DNA from: Caldisericaceae bacterium | GTDB taxonomy: Bacteria > Caldisericota > Caldisericia > Caldisericales > Caldisericaceae | DNA length: 13,328 nt | Assembly (NCBI GenBank): GCA_026987225.1 | Contig: JALSNB010000120.1 | Location: 1-13,328 of the forward strand | Direction of reading: 5' to 3' | Shown here: positions 7,691 to 13,328 of the stretch, one piece after another | How the letters are laid out: each line of letters begins with the position of its first letter | Position numbering within the stretch: position 1 is the first letter of the stretch | The notes under the pieces: model-generated | Seen by the model: only the letters and a program-made list of their open reading frames with translations | The model's database searches: none | What the model was told of the DNA's origin: nothing | Made by a program: the position numbers and the translations under genes

Positions 7691-7794
7691 AAAGGGAGGT
7701 GAGAAGGGTTAAAAATTAAGAAAATAGTTCAAGAAGCTGGTTTGTACAGGTTCTGTTCGAAAATAAATTTAATTTTAATAAGGAGGCGAAAGCT
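7690..7794 (+). promoter_or_regulatory. 5' leader and ribosome binding site of the second pilin
   Basis: This stretch completes the 314-base gap between the pilin genes. AAGGAGG at 7780-7786 lies eight bases before the ATG at 7795 and is a near-ideal ribosome site. A second purine-rich GGGAGGTGAGAAGGG at 7694-7708 looks like a ribosome site but has no credible reading frame after it. AGAAGCTG (7732-7739) and CAGGTTCT (7747-7754) could form a small hairpin with one mismatch. No transcription terminator is visible between the aptamer and the pilin start. The long leader and strong ribosome site fit a highly expressed pilin. Confidence 0.55.
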
Positions 7795-8322
7795 ATGTGG
7801 ACAATTAGTAAAGGAAGAAACAGAAAAGGTTTTACGTTGATTGAGCTGATGATTGTAATTGCAATTATCATTATCTTAGCGGCAATTGCAATCCCGAATT
7901 ATTTGAAGATGACCCAGAGGGCGAAGAAATCGAGAGTTGCATCGGATTTCTCAACACTTGCAACCGCGCTTGAAGCGTACAGAACGGATTGGGGAACCTA
8001 TCCGGTTCAGGCAACTCTTGCTGATATAGACTCGGGTTCTACTGTTTATAAAGAGCTAACCGGGGACGGTGCTGCTACAAATAAGGATGGCAACACTACC
8101 GCAACAGGTGAAAATGGCGGAATCGATTATATTAAGAAATCTACACTTGACTCAATGGTCGATCCGTTCATTCCAACAGAAAAATATCAGTACGGATCCT
8201 CTGATGGAACTGCATGGGTATTATCTTGTCATTATAAAACTGCCGGAACCGATCATTATCTCTGGAGAACGGACAGTACGACAAATCTTAAAGATACTAC
8301 AACAGCGCCAAGCGTTCCGTAA
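7795..8322 (+). CDS. Type IV prepilin, GspG/PilA-like (second paralogue, riboswitch-linked)
   Basis: The 175-residue protein starts at ATG 7795 behind AAGGAGG. The leader MWTISKGRNRKG is longer than in the first paralogue; cleavage would fall between Gly12 and Phe13, and the mature Glu5 is residue 17. The next 20 residues are almost identical to the first pilin. The head shares DWGTYPV, GGIDY, DPFIPTEKYQYGSSDG, a Cys before the final strands and a C-terminal KDTTTAPS, so the two genes arose by duplication. Its own promoter matches the consensus exactly, a probable c-di-GMP riboswitch lies upstream and a terminator follows. These signals make it the best candidate for the major pilin. A pseudopilin role is possible but less likely next to pilT. 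Confidence 0.93.
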   Translation: MWTISKGRNRKGFTLIELMIVIAIIIILAAIAIPNYLKMTQRAKKSRVASDFSTLATALEAYRTDWGTYPVQATLADIDSGSTVYKELTGDGAATNKDGNTTATGENGGIDYIKKSTLDSMVDPFIPTEKYQYGSSDGTAWVLSCHYKTAGTDHYLWRTDSTTNLKDTTTAPSVP

Positions 8323-8347
8323 ACTTTAGCAAAATTTAAGTTGATTT

Positions 8348-8376
8348 AAAAAGCCTCCCCTTAGGGGAGGCTTTTT
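8348..8376. terminator. Bidirectional intrinsic terminator shared by convergent genes
   Basis: AAAAAGCCTCCCC (8348-8360), loop TTA, and GGGGAGGCTTTTT (8364-8376) form a perfect 13-base-pair stem with a T-run downstream on both strands. It lies 25 bases after the second pilin stop. On the minus strand it overlaps the stop codon of the ligase gene, so it should terminate both converging units. Confidence 0.93.
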
Positions 8377-10240
8377 AATTTTCCATAAAGTTTTCCAATA
8401 TTTTCATTTGAATGAAGTTATCGCAGTAGTTTCTTCGTATATCGTTAAATTTATGAAAGAGCGAATTGTAGAATTTTAACCTGTTTAGCTCTTTTGCAAT
8501 GTCTTTCTTATTGTGGATTAACAATGCTTCTGCAAGGAAGGGATTTTCTTTGAAGATATTTTTCTCTTTTTCTATATATGTCATTGCTTCTATGGTATTA
8601 CCATTTAGTGCGTTACAAATTGCCATATAATTAGCAACCTTTCTGCCTAACGGATAAAGTTTTTCTGCAGCTGATAAATTTTGTTTTGCTTTATTGAGTT
8701 CTCCGGTTGAAAGCTCAACCATTCCTGCATACAATGGAAACCTATAGTTTAATTTGTTTATATTATAGGCTTTCATAAATTGCTCTTCTGCTTTGTCCAT
8801 ATGATTACTAATGCAGTATAGTTTTCCAAGTTCAAAGCGGTACGCAGCGCTATTTGGGTCAATCTCCACGCTTTTTTCGAGTATGGAGATAGCGCTTTTA
8901 ACGGTTGTGAAGTTAACATTTTCTCCTTTCATTGCGTAATAAGCAGCAATGCTTTTGGGATACAAGCTAAAAATTGCAATAAATGCCACAATTCCTAATG
9001 CACTTATTATTCCGTACGTTTGTTTTTTCGTTATTTTCACGGTTTTGTTAAAATCGACGGACAAGAGCGATAATGAAACAAACAAGACAATAAACATTAT
9101 CGGATAAACGTCAACATCCATGCACATATGGATGAATAATCCGACGGTTCCGGCAAATACTCCTTTGTATATTGTGTTTTTATTCTTAAGATTTCTAAAA
9201 GCTTTTAGAAAATAGTAGCCGACCAGAGTAAAAAATGCTCCGGTCCCCAAGATACCTGTTTCGGAAAGGAGTTTAAAAAATAGTGAGTGAGGATCTATTC
9301 TAAAGAACGTATCTACCCTGTTGAATCGGGTAAACATATATCTGTAAGAACCCAAGCCGAAACCTGTTATAGGTCTTTTCAGGAAAATTTTTGTTGAAAG
9401 CTTTGCAAAATATACTCTCATTGCAAGGGATGTATTGGGATGTCCGCCTATATATCCTACAAGGATTTTGTTTTTAAAGAATACGGTGTGGGTAATATCC
9501 GGTGGTGCTGCAACCGCTATAAGAATTGCTGCCTCTATAAAAACGGGCAATGTTTCTAATGTCAATTTCTTTCTGTTTTTCACTGTATAAAAAAACAATA
9601 TGAGAGATAAGAAGAACACTATGTATCCGCCGCGTGATACGGTGAGGTACAGAAGAAATATGAAAAATGCCGGTATAAAAGAAAGTGCTAATTTTGCGTT
9701 TTTGTCTTTTGCATTCAGGTAAAGGCCCAGCGATAAAAATATCATTAAAACAAGAAATGCGGCAAATGTGTTTTGATATCCCCATATCGAACTAAGCACT
9801 CCACTGTTTTCCAAAAAGTATATATAACTTAAAGTGCTCCATAAAAGCCCTGCAAAAAGTAATAAATATATTGCGATATTCCATTCTTTTTCGCTTTCCA
9901 TTATATTCGGTATCAGAATGAACAATAAAATCGGAGAGACAATTCTGTACGTTTCGAATGTGGAATCGTATTTTACAATCGAGGTTAATATAAGCAAAGC
10001 AAAAATAACAATGGTTAACCATGGCAAAGGATTTAATGCGAGCCTGCTTATCCGTTTTTTAACAAAAACGGTATATGAAATTACAACAATAAAAATAATG
10101 AAAATAAAAAGGGAAAATATATACGATTCACCTATCCATGTAATTTCACTGTAATGAGAAACCATACCTGCCCATATGATAAAAGAGAATATGGCAATGA
10201 GAAAAATTTTGTTGGAGAGGTGGTTTTTAAGTTCGGGCAT
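8375..10240 (-). CDS. O-antigen ligase/polymerase family membrane protein with C-terminal TPRs
   Basis: The 621-residue protein has about a dozen hydrophobic segments between residues 10 and 430, followed by a soluble TPR part (about 445-560; for example AISILEKSVEIDPNSAAYRFELGKLY and DKAEEQFMKAYNIN). The polytopic part carries Wzy_C/WaaL signatures: NSGVLSSIWGYQNTFAAF (145-162), SRGGY (202-206), then RPITGFGLGSYRYMF (289-303) and DPHSLFFKLLSETGILGTGAFF (316-337), with the conserved Arg, His and Glu. Such enzymes transfer or polymerise undecaprenyl-linked glycans at the outer face of the inner membrane. The ATG at 10240 abuts the stop of the carbonic anhydrase-like gene, with a weak ribosome site. 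WaaL, Wzy and PglL/TfpO pilin O-glycosyltransferases share this fold and cannot be told apart here. The pilin gene next door makes the PglL option worth testing. Confidence 0.87.
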   Translation of the reverse strand: MPELKNHLSNKIFLIAIFSFIIWAGMVSHYSEITWIGESYIFSLFIFIIFIVVISYTVFVKKRISRLALNPLPWLTIVIFALLILTSIVKYDSTFETYRIVSPILLFILIPNIMESEKEWNIAIYLLLFAGLLWSTLSYIYFLENSGVLSSIWGYQNTFAAFLVLMIFLSLGLYLNAKDKNAKLALSFIPAFFIFLLYLTVSRGGYIVFFLSLILFFYTVKNRKKLTLETLPVFIEAAILIAVAAPPDITHTVFFKNKILVGYIGGHPNTSLAMRVYFAKLSTKIFLKRPITGFGLGSYRYMFTRFNRVDTFFRIDPHSLFFKLLSETGILGTGAFFTLVGYYFLKAFRNLKNKNTIYKGVFAGTVGLFIHMCMDVDVYPIMFIVLFVSLSLLSVDFNKTVKITKKQTYGIISALGIVAFIAIFSLYPKSIAAYYAMKGENVNFTTVKSAISILEKSVEIDPNSAAYRFELGKLYCISNHMDKAEEQFMKAYNINKLNYRFPLYAGMVELSTGELNKAKQNLSAAEKLYPLGRKVANYMAICNALNGNTIEAMTYIEKEKNIFKENPFLAEALLIHNKKDIAKELNRLKFYNSLFHKFNDIRRNYCDNFIQMKILENFMEN

Positions 10241-10744
10241 TTATTTTTTGTATTCTTTCGAAAGCCCTATATAGTGCATGGCATTTTCATGAATAAATGC
10301 TTTTTCATTTTCTTTTACGTTCCTTATGACTTTTGCCGGTATGCCAACTGCAAGGCTACTATCTGGAATATTTTTGTTCTCTGTTACAAGTGCGTTTGCA
10401 CCTATTATGCAGTTTTTGCCTATATGCGAACCTGTGAGAAGCGTTGCCCCCATTCCTATAAGGCTGTTTTCCTCAATTGTTGTTGAGTGAAGTATTGCAG
10501 CATGCCCTACGGTTACATATTCCCCTACGATACAAGGAATATCCGTATCCACGTGGATTACTGTGTTATCCTGTATGTTTGTTCCCTTTTTGATAATGAT
10601 CGGTGCAATATCGCCTCTAAGCACCGCTCCGAACCATATATTCGCATCGTCTTCTATGGTTACGTCTCCGATAATAACCGCCGTTTCAGCAACAAATGCG
10701 GATTTAGCCACACGAGGCGTTTTGCCTTTGTAGGTTAAAATCAT
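10241..10744 (-). CDS. Gamma-class carbonic anhydrase family protein (hexapeptide repeat)
   Basis: This 167-residue left-handed beta-helix protein matches the gamma carbonic anhydrase/YrdA/PaaY family. Isoleucine- and valine-rich hexapeptide turns run from about residue 12 to 135 (VAETAVIIGDVTIEDDANIW, and IGKNCIIGANALV). The three metal-binding histidines are H64 (TVIHVD), H81 and H86 (VGHAAILH). The active-site neighbours R43, D45 (LRGDIA) and Q58 are also kept, so metal binding is likely. These proteins are trimers with the metal at subunit interfaces. Actual carbonic anhydrase activity varies across the family, and the substrate cannot be read from sequence. The ATG at 10744 has AGGAGG at 10750-10755. 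The gene abuts the ligase, with zero spacing, and follows the zinc-ribbon gene by 19 bases, so it sits within the minus-strand operon. Confidence 0.92.
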   Translation of the reverse strand: MILTYKGKTPRVAKSAFVAETAVIIGDVTIEDDANIWFGAVLRGDIAPIIIKKGTNIQDNTVIHVDTDIPCIVGEYVTVGHAAILHSTTIEENSLIGMGATLLTGSHIGKNCIIGANALVTENKNIPDSSLAVGIPAKVIRNVKENEKAFIHENAMHYIGLSKEYKK

Positions 10745-10763
10745 CTTTGCCTCCTATATATTT

Positions 10764-11252
10764 TTATTTTAGGAATATCTCGGTTCCGCAGTAAGGGCAC
10801 CGTACGACACCTTTTCCTGCGAGCTCAAGCGGTGCGCCGCAGTTCGGGCATTTGTGCATGTCCATTTTTGCCATGTCGCTTGACACGAGTTTTCCGCCTT
10901 TCCAGTCCACATAACCTGTAAACAAGCCTTTGCCTACGAGATCTTCAAGGTAATCCCTGAACGTATCTCTTGTAAGTCCTGTCTCCACTATAAGTTGGTT
11001 TACTTTTACCGTGCCCCTTGTCTCCACGGCATTTAGGATTTTTTGCTCTATTTCTACTTTTTTCATTTCTTTTTCTTCTTTGCCACCGTTTATGAATATA
11101 TAAGCTCCGATTGCTGCGGGAAGTAAAACGAGAATAATAAATCCCATTGCCGTTGCTCCCCCGCTCCTTGCGCCCATCGTTGAGAGAAGCCATACGGCAA
11201 ATCCGATTGCCACGACAAAAAACACAATTCCCAAAATTTTACTTCTGTTCAT
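10764..11252 (-). CDS. Two-TM membrane protein with winged-helix-like and zinc-ribbon domains
   Basis: The 162-residue reading starts at the ATG at 11252, chosen because AAGGGGGTG (11257-11265) precedes it at good spacing; a start 16 codons upstream has no comparable site. Membrane helices lie at about residues 6-24 and 35-55. A charged stretch and a winged-helix-like segment follow (about 64-125): IEQKILNAVETRG, then NQLIVETGLTRDTFRDYLEDL and a wing-like GYVDWKGGKLV. The C terminus is a rubredoxin-like zinc ribbon, CPNCG (135-139) and CPYCG (152-156). I do not recognise a named family. The combination suggests a membrane-tethered protein that binds nucleic acid or another protein. It is the second gene upstream of the ligase. 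Confidence 0.85.
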   Translation of the reverse strand: MNRSKILGIVFFVVAIGFAVWLLSTMGARSGGATAMGFIILVLLPAAIGAYIFINGGKEEKEMKKVEIEQKILNAVETRGTVKVNQLIVETGLTRDTFRDYLEDLVGKGLFTGYVDWKGGKLVSSDMAKMDMHKCPNCGAPLELAGKGVVRCPYCGTEIFLK

Positions 11253-11318
11253 ATTGCACCCCCTTGAAAAATTTCCATTTGATAAATTATAGTAGAGCAC
11301 GCTTTAGAAAAAAGTCTG
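11253..11318 (-). promoter_or_regulatory. Possible promoter for the zinc-ribbon gene
   Basis: On the minus strand TATAAT (11286-11291) lies about 34 bases upstream of the ATG at 11252. The -35 region at the usual distance is only a T-rich stretch (ACTTTTTT), so this is a weak call based on one hexamer. No terminator is visible after the nucleotidyltransferase gene, so read-through is also possible. Confidence 0.4.
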
Positions 11319-11714
11319 TTAAGGAAAAATTTTTATGCCTATTATTTCCGCTTCTTTTGCCAATGGATTTCCGTCTTTTAAGAGTTTTTTATATTCGTCC
11401 GGAGTGTGTGCTTTCGGTTCGACCGGTGGGATAACTGTTTTGTATAAGAAGTAAAGCCTTTTTAAAGGATGTTGAGGCAGGTTCTCTGCTATGATCAATA
11501 CGTCGACATCTGAGGATTCGTTAAAATCGCCTCTTGCTACCGAACCGATTATAAAAGCTTTTTTTATTGAGATAGTTTTTGAAAGATTCTTTACGTATTC
11601 TTTTGCGATTTCAATATATTTTTCTCTTTTTTTGAGGCGTTCTTTTTGTATTTTAAGTATATTTTTCACTTTTTGTGCAATCTTTATTAGTTTTTTATTG
11701 GTTTTGAAGCACAA
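11319..11714 (-). CDS. MNT-type nucleotidyltransferase domain protein
   Basis: The reading shown gives 131 residues, counted here from a TTG start. The core is an MNT/NTP_transf_2 nucleotidyltransferase: KKAFIIGSVARGDFNESSDV (51-70), with the GS pair at 57-58 and the metal-binding acids D69 and D71, then DVLII. A basic helical N terminus (KERLKKREKYIEIAKEYVKNL) precedes it. Small MNT proteins often pair with a HEPN toxin (MntA/HepT), where they AMPylate the partner, but no HEPN gene is beside it here. The start is uncertain: no ATG exists in frame, TTG 11714 has only a weak purine-rich site, and the frame is open a further 14 codons upstream. Domain identity is sure; start and partner are not. 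Confidence 0.8.
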   Translation of the reverse strand: MCFKTNKKLIKIAQKVKNILKIQKERLKKREKYIEIAKEYVKNLSKTISIKKAFIIGSVARGDFNESSDVDVLIIAENLPQHPLKRLYFLYKTVIPPVEPKAHTPDEYKKLLKDGNPLAKEAEIIGIKIFP

Positions 11715-11775
11715 AGCTTCTCTTAACCGAATATTTCTTGTAACATAGTTTACTCTTTATCTTTTCCAAGCATGT

Positions 11776-12312
11776 CTAATTCGAGTTCTGCATGATATTT
11801 TCCAGATCATAGAGTAGATTGATTTTTTTTAAGTGCTGTGCCAGGGAATCATTTTTAAATCCCTCTTCAATTACAACTTTCTCGCCTATAAAAGAATTTT
11901 TGGAAAGATATAATATATCGCTGTTATTCATTCTTACGCACCCGTGAGAGCGATTTCTTCCCGGGGAAAACGGCTCGTTTGTTCCGTGAATTCCGTAAGA
12001 GGGGAGGGAGATACCCATCCAGCAAACACCGAGTCCGTTTTTAGGATCATCTATATAAGGCGGATACACCTTTCCGTTGAAATACCACTTAGGATTATAA
12101 ACAATACTCGCTATGGAAAAAGTGCCGGTAGGAGTTTCGCTTTCACCTCCCTTCCCGATTGTTACCGGAATAGTACGAACGATTTTACTTCCGTTTTCTA
12201 CAAATAACAGATGATATGCCTTGTTTACAACAATATGCATACTATCCGCTTCCGCTACTAATGCCATACTAAGTGCAGTTATTAGAAATATGATAAACAC
12301 AAACTTTTTCAT
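11776..12312 (-). CDS. Exported L,D-transpeptidase (YkuD domain)
   Basis: This 178-residue enzyme forms 3-3 peptidoglycan cross-links or attaches proteins to peptidoglycan in the cell envelope. MKKFVFIIFLITALSMALVA is a signal peptide with likely cleavage after Ala20 or Ala22. The YkuD domain fills about residues 25-149: IVVNKAYHLLFVENG, TIGKGGESETPTGTFSI, then YGIHGTN (106-112) and the catalytic SHGCVRM (122-128) with nucleophile Cys125. The start at 12312 is set by the signal peptide; a longer frame upstream to 12549 would overlap clpB and is not credible. There is no clear ribosome site, and a TATAAT (12319-12324, minus strand) ends six bases before the ATG, so the mRNA may be leaderless. 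It is the first gene of the minus-strand series. Confidence 0.92.
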   Translation of the reverse strand: MKKFVFIIFLITALSMALVAEADSMHIVVNKAYHLLFVENGSKIVRTIPVTIGKGGESETPTGTFSIASIVYNPKWYFNGKVYPPYIDDPKNGLGVCWMGISLPSYGIHGTNEPFSPGRNRSHGCVRMNNSDILYLSKNSFIGEKVVIEEGFKNDSLAQHLKKINLLYDLENIMQNSN

Positions 12313-12426
12313 AGTGTAATTATATCTTTTTGTGTAAAATTGAAAAATGCTCGTGCTTTGTGTAAAATTGTGTTTTGTAGTAAAATTAAGTGGAATTTTT
12401 AAATTTTTTGAAAGGAGGTGAAAGGA
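12313..12426. promoter_or_regulatory. Divergent promoter region between the L,D-transpeptidase gene and clpB
   Basis: For clpB, TTGTGT (12358-12363) and TAAAAT (12381-12386), 17 bases apart, form a plausible plus-strand promoter. On the minus strand TATAAT (12319-12324) may serve the L,D-transpeptidase gene. The region also carries direct repeats, listed separately. I see no CIRCE operator (TTAGCACTC inverted repeat), so HrcA control of clpB is not supported. Confidence 0.5.
12329..12387 (+). repeat. 14-base direct repeats in the divergent promoter region
   Basis: TTTGTGTAAAATTG occurs at 12329-12342 and again at 12357-12370, 28 bases apart. A degenerate third copy, TTTGTAGTAAAATT, lies at about 12374-12387. 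The second and third copies overlap the proposed clpB promoter. They could be operator sites for a regulator binding on one face of the helix, or just repeated A+T-rich promoter-like sequence. Confidence 0.6.
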
Positions 12427-13328
12427 GTGGATCAGAACAAGCTTACCGAAAAAGCTCAAGAAGCGCTGATTGCAGCAAAGGATATTGCAGCAAGCGAAGG
12501 GAATCAGGCAATTGATGTGGAGCATCTCCTTGTTGCCCTTGCGCAGCAACAGGAAGGCATGGTGCCTTTAATTCTTGATGCTCTTAAGGTCGATAAAAAC
12601 TCCTTTGTCAGCTCTTTGTACAATATTATCTCACGTTTTCCTAAAGTGGAAAACGCACTTTCTGAAAATGTGTATATAACAAGCAGATTGGACAATCTCT
12701 TTAAAATTGCCGAAAACGAAGCGGTAAGAATGCAGGATGAATATGTGAGCACAGAACACCTCTTTCTTGCTGCATTGAAAGACAGGGAACTTCAAACATT
12801 GTTCAACGGCTTTGGAATAAGAGAGCAGGATGTACTCAAAACAATTCGTGAGATAAGAGGAGGTAGAAAAGTGACTGATAAAACTCCTGAAAATAAATAC
12901 AAAGTGCTGGAAAAATTCGGAAGGGATCTTACCTCTCTCGCAAGGCAAGGAAAGTTGGATCCCGTAATAGGAAGAGATGAAGAAATCCGCAGGACAATGC
13001 AAATTCTTACGAGGCGAACCAAAAACAACCCGATCCTTATAGGAGAAGCGGGTGTCGGTAAAACTGCAATCGTTGAAGGGCTTGCGCAGCGTATAGTCAC
13101 CGGAGATGTTCCGGAAACATTGAAAGACAAAACGATTTTTCAGCTCGACCTCGGTGCTCTCGTTGCTGGTGCAAAATTCCGCGGCGAATTTGAAGACAGA
13201 TTAAAAGCTGTGATAGACGAAATTAAGAAATCCGAAGGCAAAATCATTCTCTTTATCGATGAAATTCACACCGTTGTAGGAGCCGGAGCCACGGAAGGCT
13301 CTCTTGATGCGTCCAATATGCTTAAGCC
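12427..13328 (+). CDS. clpB: ATP-dependent disaggregase ClpB, N-terminal part
   Basis: The gene runs off the window; 300 codons are visible. The start is GTG 12427, set by AAAGGAGGTG at 12411-12420, a near-perfect ribosome site, and by the usual ClpB opening (MDQNKLTEKAQEAL when GTG is read as Met). ClpB is a cytoplasmic AAA+ chaperone that works with DnaK to dissolve aggregates. Residues 1-145 form the Clp N domain with two repeat motifs (DVEHLLVAL and STEHLFLAAL). The first AAA+ domain follows, with LDPVIGRDEEIRR, Walker A GEAGVGKT (206-213), KFRGEFEDRLKAV and Walker B ILFIDEIH with D278 and E279. ClpC and ClpA are alternatives, but the N terminus favours ClpB. The middle domain that would confirm it lies outside. 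Confidence 0.93.
   Translation, partial: MDQNKLTEKAQEALIAAKDIAASEGNQAIDVEHLLVALAQQQEGMVPLILDALKVDKNSFVSSLYNIISRFPKVENALSENVYITSRLDNLFKIAENEAVRMQDEYVSTEHLFLAALKDRELQTLFNGFGIREQDVLKTIREIRGGRKVTDKTPENKYKVLEKFGRDLTSLARQGKLDPVIGRDEEIRRTMQILTRRTKNNPILIGEAGVGKTAIVEGLAQRIVTGDVPETLKDKTIFQLDLGALVAGAKFRGEFEDRLKAVIDEIKKSEGKIILFIDEIHTVVGAGATEGSLDASNMLK

Noticed and set aside
7699..7719. Leader peptide from GTG 7699 after the purine-rich stretch
   Set aside because: The frame is only six codons with no meaningful composition, and the purine-rich stretch is too close to act as its ribosome site.
9834..10738. Plus-strand open frames opposite the ligase and carbonic anhydrase genes
   Set aside because: They are shadows of well-supported minus-strand genes, and their products are cysteine- and aromatic-rich without family character.
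11253..11300. Longer start for the zinc-ribbon protein at 11300
   Set aside because: The ATG at 11252 has a strong ribosome site and begins directly before the first membrane helix.
12340..12372. CIRCE heat-shock operator upstream of clpB
   Set aside because: GCTCGTGC is present, but the TTAGCACTC/GAGTGCTAA inverted repeat is not.
12313..12549. Extension of the L,D-transpeptidase gene upstream to an ATG at 12549
   Set aside because: It would put 79 residues ahead of a clear signal peptide and overlap the start of clpB.

Overview
This is an AT-rich window with short intergenic gaps and many overlapping or abutting start and stop codons. It comes from a bacterium with type IV pili. The proteins are rich in Lys, Glu and Ile, and GTG serves as start codon at least twice. 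Nothing fixes the phylum. The O-antigen-ligase-like polymerase suggests an organism with elaborate surface polysaccharide, probably a diderm anaerobe or thermophile, but that is a weak inference.

Left part (1-8376, plus strand): a type IV pilus cluster. It begins with the 3' end of mltG (peptidoglycan lytic transglycosylase). A small DUF4911-like protein and a large cytoplasmic TPR protein follow, then the pilus motor: assembly ATPase PilB, retraction ATPase PilT and platform protein PilC. Two paralogous GspG-like prepilins come last. The genes from mltG to the first pilin are tightly packed and look like one transcription unit. A 314-base gap between the two pilins holds the main find. A good promoter is followed by an RNA whose sequence and pseudoknot topology match the class II cyclic-di-GMP riboswitch. 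After it comes a perfect-consensus promoter (TTGACA, 17 bases, TATAAT) and a strong ribosome binding site for the second pilin. The layout suggests that the second pilin has dual control, one arm sensing c-di-GMP. A symmetric hairpin terminator closes the cluster.

Middle part (8375-12312, minus strand, converging on the pilus cluster): in transcription order, an exported L,D-transpeptidase, a small MNT-type nucleotidyltransferase with an uncertain start, a two-TM protein with winged-helix-like and zinc-ribbon parts, a gamma-class carbonic anhydrase-like hexapeptide protein, and a polytopic O-antigen ligase/polymerase fused to C-terminal TPRs. The ligase ends in the terminator shared with the pilin gene. 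It could act on surface polysaccharide or glycosylate pilin.

Right end (12313-13328): a divergent promoter region with 14-base direct repeats separates the L,D-transpeptidase from clpB, whose N domain and first AAA+ Walker motifs are present before the window ends. tRNA, rRNA, CRISPR arrays and insertion sequences were not seen.
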